From assembly GCA_023665365.1 (NCBI GenBank), contig JAMPEA010000011.1:1-38026 (forward strand): a stretch of 38,026 bases of DNA. Direction: 5' to 3'. The notes beneath the pieces are model-generated. The model worked only from the letters and a program-made list of their open reading frames with translations, did no database searches and had not been told where the DNA came from. Both the position numbers and the translations under genes were made by a program. This stretch comes from Bacillota bacterium (lineage in GTDB: Bacteria; Bacillota; Clostridia; Christensenellales; CAG-917). This document shows positions 8,471 to 17,430 of this stretch, piece by piece; within the stretch, counting starts at the first letter, position 1, and each line of letters begins with the position of its first letter.

Positions 8471-9184
8471 TTACAGAGACATAATATTTTTAAGCAAAAT
8501 ATCCCGCTTATTTGCGAGGTCATCGTCGTCGAGGCGGCGAGTAGCCTTGTCGGACGCGATTTCGCCGCGCAAAGAGACCTCGACGGGACTGCCCGCAAGC
8601 ACAAAAAATTCGTCGGCGACAAGCAGACATTCGTCGATTGCGTGAGTGACGAAAAGCACGGTGCGGTTTTCCCTTTCGTGCAGGGACACGAGCTGTTTTA
8701 TAAGCCTTGTTTTGAGCGCGGTATCGAGCGCCTTAAAGGGTTCGTCAAGCAGCAAAACCTCGCTCGGATAAAGATACGCCCTTGCCATTGCCACGCGCTG
8801 TGCCTGTCCGCCGCTGAGCTCGGTCGGGAGCTTGTGCGCGAGGTCGGAGATTTCAAGCAGTTCGAGCATATTTTCTATTCTTTTTCTGCGCTCGGATTTA
8901 TCCTTAAAAACTGCGCGTAATATCAAATCAAGGTTTTTATACACTGAAATCGCAGGGATTAACCTGTCGTTTTGAAAAATATAGCTTACGCGTCCGCCGT
9001 TTAAATCTATCCTGCCGTCGTAGGGCAAAAGCCCCGCTATCGCGTTCAAAAGCGTACTCTTCCCGACTCCGCTTCCGCCCAAAACGACGCTTATCTTGCC
9101 CTCGGGAAACTTGGCGGAAAATCCGTCGAACACGACGTTATCCCCGTATGCGATTTTGAGATTTTCTATGTTTATATCCGACAT
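8471..9184 (-). CDS. NitT/TauT-type ABC transporter ATP-binding protein
   Basis: 237-residue ATPase of an SsuB/TauB-like importer. The start at 9184 (MSDINIENLK) is preferred over an upstream in-frame start because GGGAG lies eight bases before it and the ABC fold begins directly. Walker A GGSGVGKST (36-44), Q-loop Gln71, signature LSGGQ (123-127), Walker B VLLLDE (143-148) and switch His181 are all intact, so it should be an active ATPase. It overlaps the 3' end of the permease gene by 13 bases. Substrate is unknown; nitrate, sulfonate and thiamine-precursor transporters all use this subfamily. Confidence 0.9.
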   Translation of the reverse strand: MSDINIENLKIAYGDNVVFDGFSAKFPEGKISVVLGGSGVGKSTLLNAIAGLLPYDGRIDLNGGRVSYIFQNDRLIPAISVYKNLDLILRAVFKDKSERRKRIENMLELLEISDLAHKLPTELSGGQAQRVAMARAYLYPSEVLLLDEPFKALDTALKTRLIKQLVSLHERENRTVLFVTHAIDECLLVADEFFVLAGSPVEVSLRGEIASDKATRRLDDDDLANKRDILLKNIMSL

Positions 9185-9969
9185 CTTAAAATCTCCCAAA
9201 CCTTTTTGAGTATAGCCGCGCAAAATTCCAGCACAAAGCTGAAAACGATTGCGACGAGCGTCCAAGCGAGCAGATAACTGATTTCGGAAGTGGAATTGGC
9301 AAACTGAATTTTTCCGCCTATGCTCTGCGATACGTTTGTCAAAATCTCCGCCGCCACGACGACTTTAAGCGTCAAAGACAGCGTGGCTCTGCCCGTATCG
9401 AACAGGCAGTTCGCAATCGACGGCAGATATATAAACAAAATTTTATCGAGTCCGCGCACCTTGTACAGCTTTGCCATTTTGAGCAAATCCCTATCCACTC
9501 CCGTTATCGCGGAGTAAAACGCGGCGTACATTATGGGGAACGCAATCAAAAAGCCGACGGCTATCGACAGCGCGTCTTTTTCAGGCATAAACGCGTACAG
9601 AATGAGTATCACCGCCACCGTCGGCGCGGCGCGCAAAAAGGATACTATCGGCGATAAGACTCTGTGCAACGGGTTGAACAGTCCCGCAAGCGACGCAAAC
9701 AGCAACGCCGATACGAAAGACAGCGCAAAACAGCCCAGCGTGCGCAAAATCGACCACCCTACGCTTTGCCAAAACCCGACCTCGCCGCCGAGTCTGAAAA
9801 ACCTCCCGAGCACGGCGGACGGCATAGGCAACACGAGTTCGTTATTCTTCGCCTTTGCGATTATAGCCCAAAGCGCCAGCGCTATCGCCAGCGCAAGCAG
9901 AAGATAAAATATGTTTAGGGCTATGCTTTTCGCCTTTTTTTTGTCTATGCCTATATCGAATTTCGCCAT
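9172..9969 (-). CDS. NitT/TauT-type ABC transporter permease
   Basis: 265-residue inner-membrane permease of the SsuC/TauC type, with about six hydrophobic segments, the first near residues 17-40. The cytoplasmic coupling helix is recognisable in DRDLLKMAKLYKVRGLDKILFIYLP-type sequence around residues 155-180. It starts two bases after the stop of the substrate-binding lipoprotein gene and overlaps the ATPase gene, so all three are one transcription unit. It should form the homodimeric channel of the importer. Confidence 0.9.
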   Translation of the reverse strand: MAKFDIGIDKKKAKSIALNIFYLLLALAIALALWAIIAKAKNNELVLPMPSAVLGRFFRLGGEVGFWQSVGWSILRTLGCFALSFVSALLFASLAGLFNPLHRVLSPIVSFLRAAPTVAVILILYAFMPEKDALSIAVGFLIAFPIMYAAFYSAITGVDRDLLKMAKLYKVRGLDKILFIYLPSIANCLFDTGRATLSLTLKVVVAAEILTNVSQSIGGKIQFANSTSEISYLLAWTLVAIVFSFVLEFCAAILKKVWEILRCRI

Positions 9970-9971
9970 AT

Positions 9972-10991
9972 TTAAAACAGTTTGCTCCTCGCCCCGTCCC
10001 AGTCGATGACGTTGCCCTCGCTGTCGGTGCGCGCGATGATTTTAAGGAATGCGATAATCTCGTTTTTGTCGTCGTTGTCAAGCCTGTCGCAGTCAATGGC
10101 GCATCTCGGGATACTCGCGGCGGGGAAAGCAGCCTGATACAGATGCGCGCTTACAAACTCCGACACCTGCGCGGGATTATTCTCCACCCAGTCCTCGCTT
10201 TTGTCGAGCGCGTCGAAAAGCGCGTTCATAAATCTCTTATCCTTAGCGAGCGCCGCGCGCACAAACAGCCCCGCCTGCGGATAGCTGTCGGCATCGCGCA
10301 CGGGAGCGACGAGCTTATACTGCGCCTGTATATCCATCTCGGCATTGAGGCTAAGCGCCGTCTTAAACTGCGTTGCGGCAGGCTCGCCTACGACCATATA
10401 CTGCACGGCGTGATTGTTGAATTTCGTGCGCGCATCGGGACCGTCCGTCGCATAGTCTATCAGCACTTGATTTGCGCTCGGCTCGCCGCTGTAAATAATT
10501 TCGATGCCGTTTTGTTTCAGCACGTACTCGAACGTAAGCCCGGGGACGTTGTTTTGCCCTATGCAAGCGACCTTTTTCCCCTTTATATCCGCCATCGTAA
10601 TGGCGTTTGAGCCGCTTTTATTGCCAATAAGATACAAACTGCCCTCGACCGCGACGCTTACAAGTTTGTAGTCCGCGCCTTGATATATCAGATTTGCGCC
10701 TGCGTTTATGGGCATAATTACGACGTCGGCGGACTTATTTCTCATTTCCGCCTGAATAAGCGCGGGCTTTACGACCGCGTACTCCATATCCGTGCCGTCG
10801 AGCTTTGGGTTGTCGGTCACGAGTCTGAGCATAGCGAGCGCGGGAGTGCCCTCGGGCGCGGCAAAGCGAATCACCTGTCCGTCGTATCTCTCGGAGTACT
10901 CGTTGTCGTTGCAGGCGACAAGCCCGAACGACAGAGCGCAAATCGCTGCGATTACAAACACGATAGTTAAAAGTTTTGCGATTTTTTTCAT
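9972..10991 (-). CDS. ABC transporter substrate-binding lipoprotein (NMT1/NitT-like)
   Basis: 339-residue extracellular lipoprotein. A lysine-led signal peptide ends in the lipobox LVAC with lipidated Cys27. The mature part begins with the strand VIRFAAPEGTPALAML and has the alternating pattern of periplasmic-binding-protein type 2 folds (ADVVIMPINAGANLI; IKGKKVACIGQNN). The overall shape resembles NMT1/THI5 and NitT/TauT receptors. A GAGG six bases before the ATG supports the start. No thiamine (TPP) riboswitch is visible upstream, so a thiamine-precursor substrate is not supported. Ligand unknown. Confidence 0.87.
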   Translation of the reverse strand: MKKIAKLLTIVFVIAAICALSFGLVACNDNEYSERYDGQVIRFAAPEGTPALAMLRLVTDNPKLDGTDMEYAVVKPALIQAEMRNKSADVVIMPINAGANLIYQGADYKLVSVAVEGSLYLIGNKSGSNAITMADIKGKKVACIGQNNVPGLTFEYVLKQNGIEIIYSGEPSANQVLIDYATDGPDARTKFNNHAVQYMVVGEPAATQFKTALSLNAEMDIQAQYKLVAPVRDADSYPQAGLFVRAALAKDKRFMNALFDALDKSEDWVENNPAQVSEFVSAHLYQAAFPAASIPRCAIDCDRLDNDDKNEIIAFLKIIARTDSEGNVIDWDGARSKLF

Positions 10992-11051
10992 ATTATACCT
11001 CTAAAATTTATTCCTAATATATGTTGCGCATTTGCGCGTTTAATTTGCGGA

Positions 11052-11303
11052 TTATTCCACCAACTCGAAAGTAGTCAGCGCGGATTTGACGGACAAAGCC
11101 TTAAACTGCCCGAGCCGTCCCGTAAGCGCGGATATGCGCTCGCCCGTGCCCTCGACGATGAGCGCGATAGTATTCACGCCGCCGCGAGGAACGCCCATGC
11201 GTCCCACGATAATATCCGCAAAATCGCTAAGCACTCTTTGCATATCGCCCACCACCGAGCGGTCGCCCTTGACGACAATGCCCACAACTCCTATACGTTT
11301 CAT
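11052..11303 (-). CDS. TM1266-like putative iron-only hydrogenase system regulator
   Basis: 83-residue protein with the short ACT/NikR-C-like fold of the TM1266 family: KRIGVVGIVV strand, a central helix, GRMGVP, NTIALIVEG strand, then LTGRLGQFKALSVKSAL. Members are commonly found near [FeFe]-hydrogenase maturation genes, though the regulatory role is largely inferred. Here no hydrogenase or HydEFG gene is in the window; it precedes the NitT/TauT importer by 60 bases. AAGGAG before the ATG supports the start. It may sense a ligand or metal related to the importer. Confidence 0.82.
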   Translation of the reverse strand: MKRIGVVGIVVKGDRSVVGDMQRVLSDFADIIVGRMGVPRGGVNTIALIVEGTGERISALTGRLGQFKALSVKSALTTFELVE

Positions 11304-11411
11304 AGTTACTCCTTTTGACTTTTTATAACAAGACTGCCATCGTGTAATCTAAAATATGATTGGCTCGCGCCTTGCACTCGCTGTTCTAAACTTCGTAACG
11401 GCTGTTACATT

Positions 11412-11452
11412 TGCGCAAAACAAAATGCGCTGTCGCGTAAGACGACAGCGCA
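11412..11452 (-). terminator. Probable intrinsic terminator of the FtsX-lipoprotein operon
   Basis: Perfect ten-base inverted repeat TGCGCTGTCG / CGACAGCGCA (11426-11435, 11443-11452) with a seven-base loop. On the minus strand it is followed by TTTTGTTTTG. It lies about 170 bases past the lipoprotein stop codon. Confidence 0.65.
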
Positions 11453-11491
11453 TAAAATGATAATGCACTTATATTCCTTATATATATCGTC

Positions 11492-11596
11492 TTACACTCC
11501 GACATTCGTCGCTTTGCTCATCGTGTCGGTTTTCACCTTCACTCCGAATTTTACGCGACCGTCATCGTTTTGGATTACGATAAAAATATACTCTTT
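11492..11596 (-). pseudogene. Possible small ORF or gene remnant
   Basis: An open stretch of 34 codons ends in TAA at 11492 and reads like real protein sequence (FIVIQNDDGRVKFGVKVK, then TDTMSKATNVGV). Codon choice looks like the neighbouring genes. It lacks an ATG until eight codons before the stop and has no ribosome-binding site, so it is either the tail of a decayed gene or chance. No family recognised. Confidence 0.2.
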
Positions 11597-11620
11597 TTAA
11601 AATGAGTTGTCAACGGATAT

Positions 11621-13390
11621 TCAGTCGAATATCGAGGAAATCAAGCCGATAAGTCCGACCAAATCGCTCGCAAAGATTTTGTCGGAATAGATCCTCTTAT
11701 AATCGTCCTCGCTAAGCGTCCCCGATACAAAACCCCATTTTGATATTTCGTCGGTCAAAGCCCCGCTCGGCGAGGTCTGCGCGTAAAAATCCGTCACGAA
11801 CTGTTTTATATCTTCCGCGACCGTCTGACATACGCTCATAGCCTTTTCGTTGACGGCTTGCACCCCTTGATTTGCGTAGTAGTTAAACCATCTTGCGTTG
11901 ATGTTAGTCCCGTCCCAACGGTCGTATTCGTTCGTCACGCCGAACGTGCCGAACGAGCAAGCTCCGACCGCCTGTGTCACGTCGCCCGCGGGGCGTTTGC
12001 CCAACAGATACTCGCTGTACACCTGCTTCGCGTTCTCCCAAAGGAAGGTGAAAAGCACCGTCCCGACCATCACGTTCACGTCGTCCACGCTCATTATGCC
12101 ATCGTGCTTACCTGTGATTTCAATATCCGTATCGCCGTATTCGAGCCAAGTAGATAGGTTGAACGAAATGTCTATTATAAATATCGGAAGCGCCTTTTTA
12201 TAGTCGTCCGTAGCCTTTTCCGCGATATTGTCGATTATGTCAAAAAGCTGTTGAGCGGTGAAATCCTCCCTTATTTGAAGCGCGATATTTGCCGCGATAA
12301 TCGCGTTGTTTACGATCGACGCGTTGTCGTTCGTCTCCTCTTGCGCGACGGATTTAAACCTCGCAATCAGTTCCGCGTCGAACGCGTTGCCGACCGAGCC
12401 GAGCACGTCGCACAAAGCGGGGATAGCGTCCATAAACGGATATATATTTTTCGCATATTCCACGATTTGCGTAAACAGACTCGACGGACTGCTCGCGCTG
12501 TCGAACTTGTCTATAATCAGCCCGACCGCCCTATTCAGATTTTCAAGCGCGGCATCGTCGAGCGCGGCTTTAAGCGAGGCGGTGCTTCTGACAAGCGAGG
12601 ATACGACGGTGCGGATTTCCTCATCGGATATATCCGACAGCGCGCCGTCCGAACTGAAAAGCGCGTTGAAAATGTTGTCCGAAACGGAGTCGATAGACAT
12701 GTTGTACGCAAATTCGATTATTTGCGACAGCGGAGCTTTCGCCGCGGCGAAAGCGTTTAGCATCTGCGTCTTTTCCTGCAAAGACGGCACCAAGTCGCGC
12801 TTGACGGTCACGAGATTGCGCCTGCACTCGTCTATATTCAAAGACGCCGCCGCGGTTAATTGCGGCTGGACCTTTATCTCGTCAAGCCGCGTCTGCATTG
12901 CGTCCACTGCGCTCCCGCTTTGCGACACGAGCGCGCAAAGCAAGTCGTACGTCAAATTTGAAATATCCGTCGGAGTAAAGCCCGCAACGCGCATAAGCGG
13001 AATGAGCAACTCCGCGTTCCCCTCGAAGTCGGCGAGCAACTTTTGCCCGTCCTCGGACAGCACGGAGTTTTTAAGCGAAGTGAGCTTTCCCGTCTGCAAA
13101 GCGGAGTTTTTAAGCACCTCGCATATCACGTCCGCCCAGCCCGCGGCGACTATATAATCGCCTGCGTTTTCGAGGGACGCAATTTGAACGTTTTCAAGCT
13201 CGCCCGCCCAATCCTCGTCCATAGCCGCGAGTATCTCATCTTTGAGTACGGCGACGTTTTCCGCTCGCAGTTTAGCGTCCTTCTGAGCGTCGTCTTTGCC
13301 GTTGTTGCACGCAAAAAACAGGCACGCCGTCGAGACAATCAAAAGCGCGGCAAGCAACGCGGATATGAATTTTTTGAGCGTAAATTTCAT
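11621..13390 (-). CDS. Lipoprotein of unknown family
   Basis: 589-residue protein. The ATG at 13390 is preferred over an upstream TTG because it gives a standard signal peptide (MKFTLKKFISALLAALL...) with lipobox LFFAC at Cys28, and GGA lies about nine bases upstream. The mature protein is predicted mostly helical, rich in Ala, Asp, Ser and Leu, with repeated helix-forming segments and no catalytic motif I recognise. It starts 31 bases past the FtsX/MacB permease stop, so it is likely a dedicated extracellular partner of that ABC system. Function unknown. Confidence 0.75.
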   Translation of the reverse strand: MKFTLKKFISALLAALLIVSTACLFFACNNGKDDAQKDAKLRAENVAVLKDEILAAMDEDWAGELENVQIASLENAGDYIVAAGWADVICEVLKNSALQTGKLTSLKNSVLSEDGQKLLADFEGNAELLIPLMRVAGFTPTDISNLTYDLLCALVSQSGSAVDAMQTRLDEIKVQPQLTAAASLNIDECRRNLVTVKRDLVPSLQEKTQMLNAFAAAKAPLSQIIEFAYNMSIDSVSDNIFNALFSSDGALSDISDEEIRTVVSSLVRSTASLKAALDDAALENLNRAVGLIIDKFDSASSPSSLFTQIVEYAKNIYPFMDAIPALCDVLGSVGNAFDAELIARFKSVAQEETNDNASIVNNAIIAANIALQIREDFTAQQLFDIIDNIAEKATDDYKKALPIFIIDISFNLSTWLEYGDTDIEITGKHDGIMSVDDVNVMVGTVLFTFLWENAKQVYSEYLLGKRPAGDVTQAVGACSFGTFGVTNEYDRWDGTNINARWFNYYANQGVQAVNEKAMSVCQTVAEDIKQFVTDFYAQTSPSGALTDEISKWGFVSGTLSEDDYKRIYSDKIFASDLVGLIGLISSIFD

Positions 13391-13421
13391 AATTCTATTT
13401 CCGTCGATAGGTTTTTGCAAA

Positions 13422-15872
13422 TCAACGCGTACTCTTTTTTATAGTATAGCCCTTTTTGAAGTTAAATGCAACGGGTACGAGCGCATATCCCGCCGCCATA
13501 ACTCCGCCGACGAGCGCGACCACCCACGCCTCGTACATAAACTCGAAGTACATTCCGAACAGCCTAAGCGCGTGTATAAGGCACGCGGTCAATAGCACCG
13601 AAACCGCAAACGACAACGCGTAAGATATTATCGCAATCGCCGAGTATTCGGATATTTCCGCTTTAAACAGCGCGCGTTTTGACATACCTGCGTTGAGTAG
13701 CGCCGTCCTTCCCTTTTCGTCGGTACTGCGCCCGACCTGCGCGGCAAACACGGTTATCGCAAAGATGAATGCGGCGACGACTATCGCAAGCGTGCCTATC
13801 AAGTCGAACACGGCGTTGGAGCTTTGCATCTCCCACTTATAGGCGGTGAGCACGTCCACGACGTAGTAGTTGTTGTTTGCAAATTCAGTGCGGAGATTGC
13901 CCACAATATCGCTCGCCTTGCCGTCCGCGGTGATGAGGACGGTATCGACCGACACGTCGAACAGCTCCTGCGCGGTGCGCTCGGATATGACGATATAGTT
14001 GCCCGAAAACAGCCTGTGTTCGAGTATTCCGCCCACCGTGACCGCCTTTGTATTTCCGTCCACGGTCATATCAAGTGTATCGCCCGCCTGCACGCCGTAA
14101 AGCACGGTGAGCGCCTTGTCCAAAAACACGTAGGGCTTATCGGGGTCGGAAGCGAGGAGCAGATTTTTTACGTCCTCGCGCGGGGTGACGTATGCGAAAT
14201 CTATTATGTCGAGCGCGTTTTCCGAGCCCAAAATATTCATCGTCTTATTGAAATTTTCGCCCGCAAGCTCGCCCTGTCGCCAGATGATTTTGTTTGCGGA
14301 ATCCACTCCGTCAACCTGCTCGAACTGCTCTAAGTCAACGCTCGCCCGCACGTTCGTGACAAAGACCATATCCGAAAAATCCGCCACGTAGTCGCCGAAA
14401 ACGCTTTTTGTCATCGCCCACGCCATAAACAGCATCATACTGACGGTCATTCCTACGCCGAGCATGACGACCGAGCGCGAAAAGCGTCTGTCACGACGGA
14501 TATTTACGCTTGCGACCTTGACGCTCGGGTTTGAAATTCTATCGCCCGCCTTTGCCCCGAGCCTCATGAGAGGCGAGATACACACTCCGAGCGTGACAAG
14601 CGCCGATATTAGGCTGAAAACAGACGTTATCGCCGTTGCGGACGGCACTGCAAACTCGACGACAACGAGTATGACCGTCACCGCAATCATGACTGGACAA
14701 AGCACCTTCGCCAAGCGCGAACTCTTTTGCATGCTAAGCTGATTTTGCCTGATAGTCCCCTTAAACGAGCGCAGTATCGGGATAAGCGAGCTTATGATTG
14801 CGCTGAAAAGCCCGATTGCCGCCGCAAGAAACAGCCGCCAAACGGAAATCGAAAACAGCACGGTTGACGACAGCGTGACTTTGAGTATCCCCACAAAAAT
14901 CCCCGCCGCAAGCGCCAAGCCTACGACCGCGCCCAGGCACGCGAGGAAAACGCTTTCGAGCATAAAAATCCCGACAATCTGCCTTTTTGTCGCGCCGATA
15001 ACGGAATACTTGGAGATGAGCGCAATCTTTTCGCTCTCGCTCATCATATTGAGCAGTACGACGACGGCGATAGCAAGCGCAAACACCGCCGCCCCCGCAA
15101 GCACGACCGGCGCGGATAGCGAGTCCGCCTGCTCCTTTATATACGCGCCGCCCGTCCTTGCAACGAGCATTGACGAGTATTCGGGCATAGCGGATATGCG
15201 CTCGATAAGCGCGTCAACGTCCACGCCCTCGCTGGCTTTGATATAGATTTCGTTGCACACTCCGCTTGCGGAGATATTCGTCAAAAGCCGCGAAATCCCC
15301 TCGACTCTTCCCAAAAACAGGAAGGGCGCGTCGTTCAAAAAGTAGCCGCTCTTTTTAGATATGGCGCAGACGAAAAATAGTTTAGGCGAAATCTGCTCGC
15401 TTAGCGACAGACTTACGCTGTCGCCGACCGCCAGCCCGAATTTTTTTGCCGCGTCCTCTGAAATCACGATATTATCGATATTTTGGTCGAGTTGGCTTTT
15501 ATCGCCCTGCTTCACGTCGATATTCTGCAAATATTCGTATCCGCCCGCCTCGAAGCCGCGCACCTGCACGTACTCGCCGTTAAGAAGCGCGTATATGGTG
15601 AGCGACGGGCAGATGTATTCCACTCCGTCGAGTTCTTCGAGCGGCTTTGCGACGCTCGTAATGCGGTCTGACAGGGAGTTTGTAGAGATAACTATATCGC
15701 TCCTGCCCGACGTAGCGGTCTGCGTAGAATATATGTATTCGTAGACGGCGAGACTGAAAGAAAGCATGGCAAAAATCATCGCCGCCGCGACGGCGATAGC
15801 AAGCACTGTCACGACCGCGCGAAGCGGCTTGGACGCTAAATTTTTGAGTGAGATTTTAAATAATTGTGCCAT
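13422..15872 (-). CDS. ABC transporter permease, FtsX/MacB type
   Basis: 816-residue permease with the duplicated FtsX architecture: an N-terminal membrane helix (about 17-42), a large extracellular MacB-like core domain, a bundle of helices around 255-365, further helices near 395-435, a second N-terminal-type helix near 470, a second extracellular domain, and terminal helices near 690-800. Such pairs act as lipoprotein-release, antimicrobial-peptide-resistance or mechanotransmission systems rather than classical importers. The ATG overlaps the ATPase gene by 17 bases. Substrate cannot be told from sequence. Confidence 0.9.
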   Translation of the reverse strand: MAQLFKISLKNLASKPLRAVVTVLAIAVAAAMIFAMLSFSLAVYEYIYSTQTATSGRSDIVISTNSLSDRITSVAKPLEELDGVEYICPSLTIYALLNGEYVQVRGFEAGGYEYLQNIDVKQGDKSQLDQNIDNIVISEDAAKKFGLAVGDSVSLSLSEQISPKLFFVCAISKKSGYFLNDAPFLFLGRVEGISRLLTNISASGVCNEIYIKASEGVDVDALIERISAMPEYSSMLVARTGGAYIKEQADSLSAPVVLAGAAVFALAIAVVVLLNMMSESEKIALISKYSVIGATKRQIVGIFMLESVFLACLGAVVGLALAAGIFVGILKVTLSSTVLFSISVWRLFLAAAIGLFSAIISSLIPILRSFKGTIRQNQLSMQKSSRLAKVLCPVMIAVTVILVVVEFAVPSATAITSVFSLISALVTLGVCISPLMRLGAKAGDRISNPSVKVASVNIRRDRRFSRSVVMLGVGMTVSMMLFMAWAMTKSVFGDYVADFSDMVFVTNVRASVDLEQFEQVDGVDSANKIIWRQGELAGENFNKTMNILGSENALDIIDFAYVTPREDVKNLLLASDPDKPYVFLDKALTVLYGVQAGDTLDMTVDGNTKAVTVGGILEHRLFSGNYIVISERTAQELFDVSVDTVLITADGKASDIVGNLRTEFANNNYYVVDVLTAYKWEMQSSNAVFDLIGTLAIVVAAFIFAITVFAAQVGRSTDEKGRTALLNAGMSKRALFKAEISEYSAIAIISYALSFAVSVLLTACLIHALRLFGMYFEFMYEAWVVALVGGVMAAGYALVPVAFNFKKGYTIKKSTR

Positions 15873-16524
15873 CTTCTACTTTGATAATTTTGGTTGCATA
15901 CTTAGCGTGCGCTTCGGAGTGCGTCACCATAACCAGCGCCACGCCGCGAGTTTTATTTATATCGGCAAGCAGTTCCATAACTTGTCTGCCCCTCTCCTTG
16001 TCGAGACTGCCCGTAGGTTCGTCGAGAAAGATGACCTTTGGCTCGGTCACAAGCGCGCGTGCGATTGCGGAGCGCTGTTGCTCGCCTCCGCTGAGCTGTC
16101 GGGGATAGCTGTCGCGCCTGTCGGACAGTCCGAGATAGTTCAAAATCTCCTCGACTTTATCCTTATAGTCGCGCTCCTTCTTTTTGTCGAGCACGAGCGG
16201 AAGCGTGACGTTTTCATACACGCTGAGGTTGGGCACAAGATTGTCAAACTGATATACGAAGGAAAAATCTCTTCTTCTCATCGCGGCAATATCCTCGTCG
16301 GAAGCGGTTGCGAGGTCTTGCCCGAGCAAAACCACGCTCCCCTCGCTCGGCTTGTCGATGCCCGCAAGGATATATAGCAGAGTGGATTTTCCCGAGCCGG
16401 ACTCTCCCACGATTGCCACAAACTCGCCCTCGTCAAGCTCGAAGTCAACGCCTTTTAGCACGTCGGTGACGACCTCGCCCGTCATAAACGACTTTTTTAT
16501 ATTTTCTGCTTTCAACACTGCCAT
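15856..16524 (-). CDS. ABC transporter ATP-binding protein, LolD/MacB type
   Basis: 222-residue ATPase that powers the adjacent FtsX/MacB permease. Walker A GESGSGKST (40-48), Q-loop in SFVYQFDNLVPNLSV (Gln92), signature LSGGE (144-148) and Walker B VIFLDE (164-169) followed by PTGSLD are all intact. This set, with EQQRSAIARAL, is typical of the LolD/MacB/YknY subfamily. GCAGGAGG precedes the ATG by four to five bases and a promoter is present at 16562-16589. It is the first gene of the operon. Confidence 0.93.
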   Translation of the reverse strand: MAVLKAENIKKSFMTGEVVTDVLKGVDFELDEGEFVAIVGESGSGKSTLLYILAGIDKPSEGSVVLLGQDLATASDEDIAAMRRRDFSFVYQFDNLVPNLSVYENVTLPLVLDKKKERDYKDKVEEILNYLGLSDRRDSYPRQLSGGEQQRSAIARALVTEPKVIFLDEPTGSLDKERGRQVMELLADINKTRGVALVMVTHSEAHAKYATKIIKVEDGTII

Positions 16525-16561
16525 AAAGCCTCCTGCCGCGAAAGTGCCCGCGCTGAGTTAT

Positions 16562-16589
16562 AGTATAGTAATATCTATATAATAAACAA
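16562..16589 (-). promoter_or_regulatory. Promoter of the LolD/FtsX operon
   Basis: On the minus strand, TTGTTT (16584-16589), a 16-base spacer and TATACT (16562-16567). The transcript is predicted to begin near 16555, with the strong ribosome-binding site at about 16530. It is divergent from the queH promoter. Confidence 0.55.
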
Positions 16590-16672
16590 GTATAACACAA
16601 TAAAGACTGCTGTACAAGATTAAAAATACTTTGCCGAATTGTTAAAAGGCGCTTTAAATATAGCGATAGCCG

Positions 16673-16681
16673 TGATATAAT
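16673..16681 (+). promoter_or_regulatory. Extended -10 promoter of queH
   Basis: TGATATAAT fits the extended -10 form TGnTATAAT, with the hexamer at 16676-16681. No good -35 lies 17 bases upstream (TTTAAA). The expected transcription start, about seven bases downstream, falls on or next to the queH ATG at 16688. Confidence 0.6.
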
Positions 16682-16687
16682 CTTGCT

Positions 16688-17281
16688 ATGAAAAAATACG
16701 CGCAAGGCACAGTCGAATTTGAAATCGAAAAGGCAAAGGAAACGGGAGTAAAACCTCGTCTATTGTTGCACGCCTGTTGCGGACCTTGCCTTGCAGGTAC
16801 GCTTGCAAACGTCGCGGATTTTTTTGATATAACCGTGTTCTTTTACAACCCCAACATTATGCCGAAAACGGAGTTTAACCTGCGATTAGAGGCACTTAAA
16901 CAGGTTGTTTTGCATTTTGACGGGATAAAACTCATAGTGCCCGAGCAGGACGAAAGCGAATATCTGCCGCTTGTCAAGGGTATGGAAAATCTCCCCGAGG
17001 GCGGCGCAAGATGCGAAATCTGTTTTGATTTGCGGCTGAGAAAAACGGCGGAATACTTTGCTGAGCATAAGGATGATTTCGACTTTTTTACAACGACGCT
17101 CACGATAAGTCCTCTCAAAAACGCAAAGCTGATAAACGAAATCGGCGGCAAAGTTGCAAACGACCTTGACGTATCCTATCTTGCCTCCGACTTCAAAAAA
17201 CGCGACGGCTATCTCAAATCCACCACCCTCTGCAAGCAGTGGAATATCTATCGCCAACATTATTGCGGCTGTGCGCTATAA
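16688..17281 (+). CDS. queH: Epoxyqueuosine reductase QueH
   Basis: 197-residue enzyme of the QueH (DUF208) family, which performs the last step of queuosine synthesis by reducing epoxyqueuosine in tRNA; it replaces QueG in many anaerobes. The family cysteines are present: HACCGPC (C30, C31, C34), ARCEICFDLRL in the middle, and a C-terminal CKQWNIYRQHYCGC. These bind the iron-sulfur cluster and form the redox pair. The ATG has no Shine-Dalgarno and lies where the promoter would start transcription, suggesting leaderless translation. No other queuosine gene is in the window. A terminator follows at 17300. Confidence 0.93.
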   Translation: MKKYAQGTVEFEIEKAKETGVKPRLLLHACCGPCLAGTLANVADFFDITVFFYNPNIMPKTEFNLRLEALKQVVLHFDGIKLIVPEQDESEYLPLVKGMENLPEGGARCEICFDLRLRKTAEYFAEHKDDFDFFTTTLTISPLKNAKLINEIGGKVANDLDVSYLASDFKKRDGYLKSTTLCKQWNIYRQHYCGCAL

Positions 17282-17299
17282 AATCTGCGTATATTTATC

Positions 17300-17335
17300 A
17301 ACAATGCTTGTACACAAGCATTGTTTCATTTTTAC
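17300..17335 (+). terminator. Intrinsic terminator of queH
   Basis: Twelve-base inverted repeat AACAATGCTTGT / ACAAGCATTGTT (17300-17311, 17314-17325), followed by TCATTTTT on the plus strand, 19 bases after the queH stop codon. Confidence 0.8.
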
Positions 17336-17396
17336 TTGATTTTATAGCTGCTACCGCGCAAAAATATTTTGTTATATTTTAACTCATACATTTTTA

Positions 17397-17425
17397 TTGA
17401 TATTTTTTGTGCGTCGTATTATAAT
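17397..17425 (+). promoter_or_regulatory. Promoter of the structured leader / SLOG gene
   Basis: TTGATA (17397-17402), a 17-base spacer and TATAAT (17420-17425). The predicted start site near 17432 coincides with the left end of the long inverted repeat, so the RNA would begin with the first strand of its closing stem. Confidence 0.7.
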
Positions 17426-17430
17426 ATCAC

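Larger units (their letters stand above)
11304..11620. other. Intergenic region between the TM1266-like gene and the 589-residue lipoprotein gene
   Basis: 317 bases without a clear gene. It contains a short inverted repeat GTAAC-GGCT-GTTAC (11395-11408), an operator-like site about 90 bases upstream of the TM1266-like start; the hairpin terminator at 11426-11452; and a short open stretch on the minus strand at 11492-11596 with coding-like composition but no good start codon. Confidence 0.5.

Noticed and set aside
10992..11051. Possible TPP riboswitch before the NMT1/THI5-like binding protein
   Set aside because: The gap is only 60 bases and lacks the conserved CTGAGA and related core segments.
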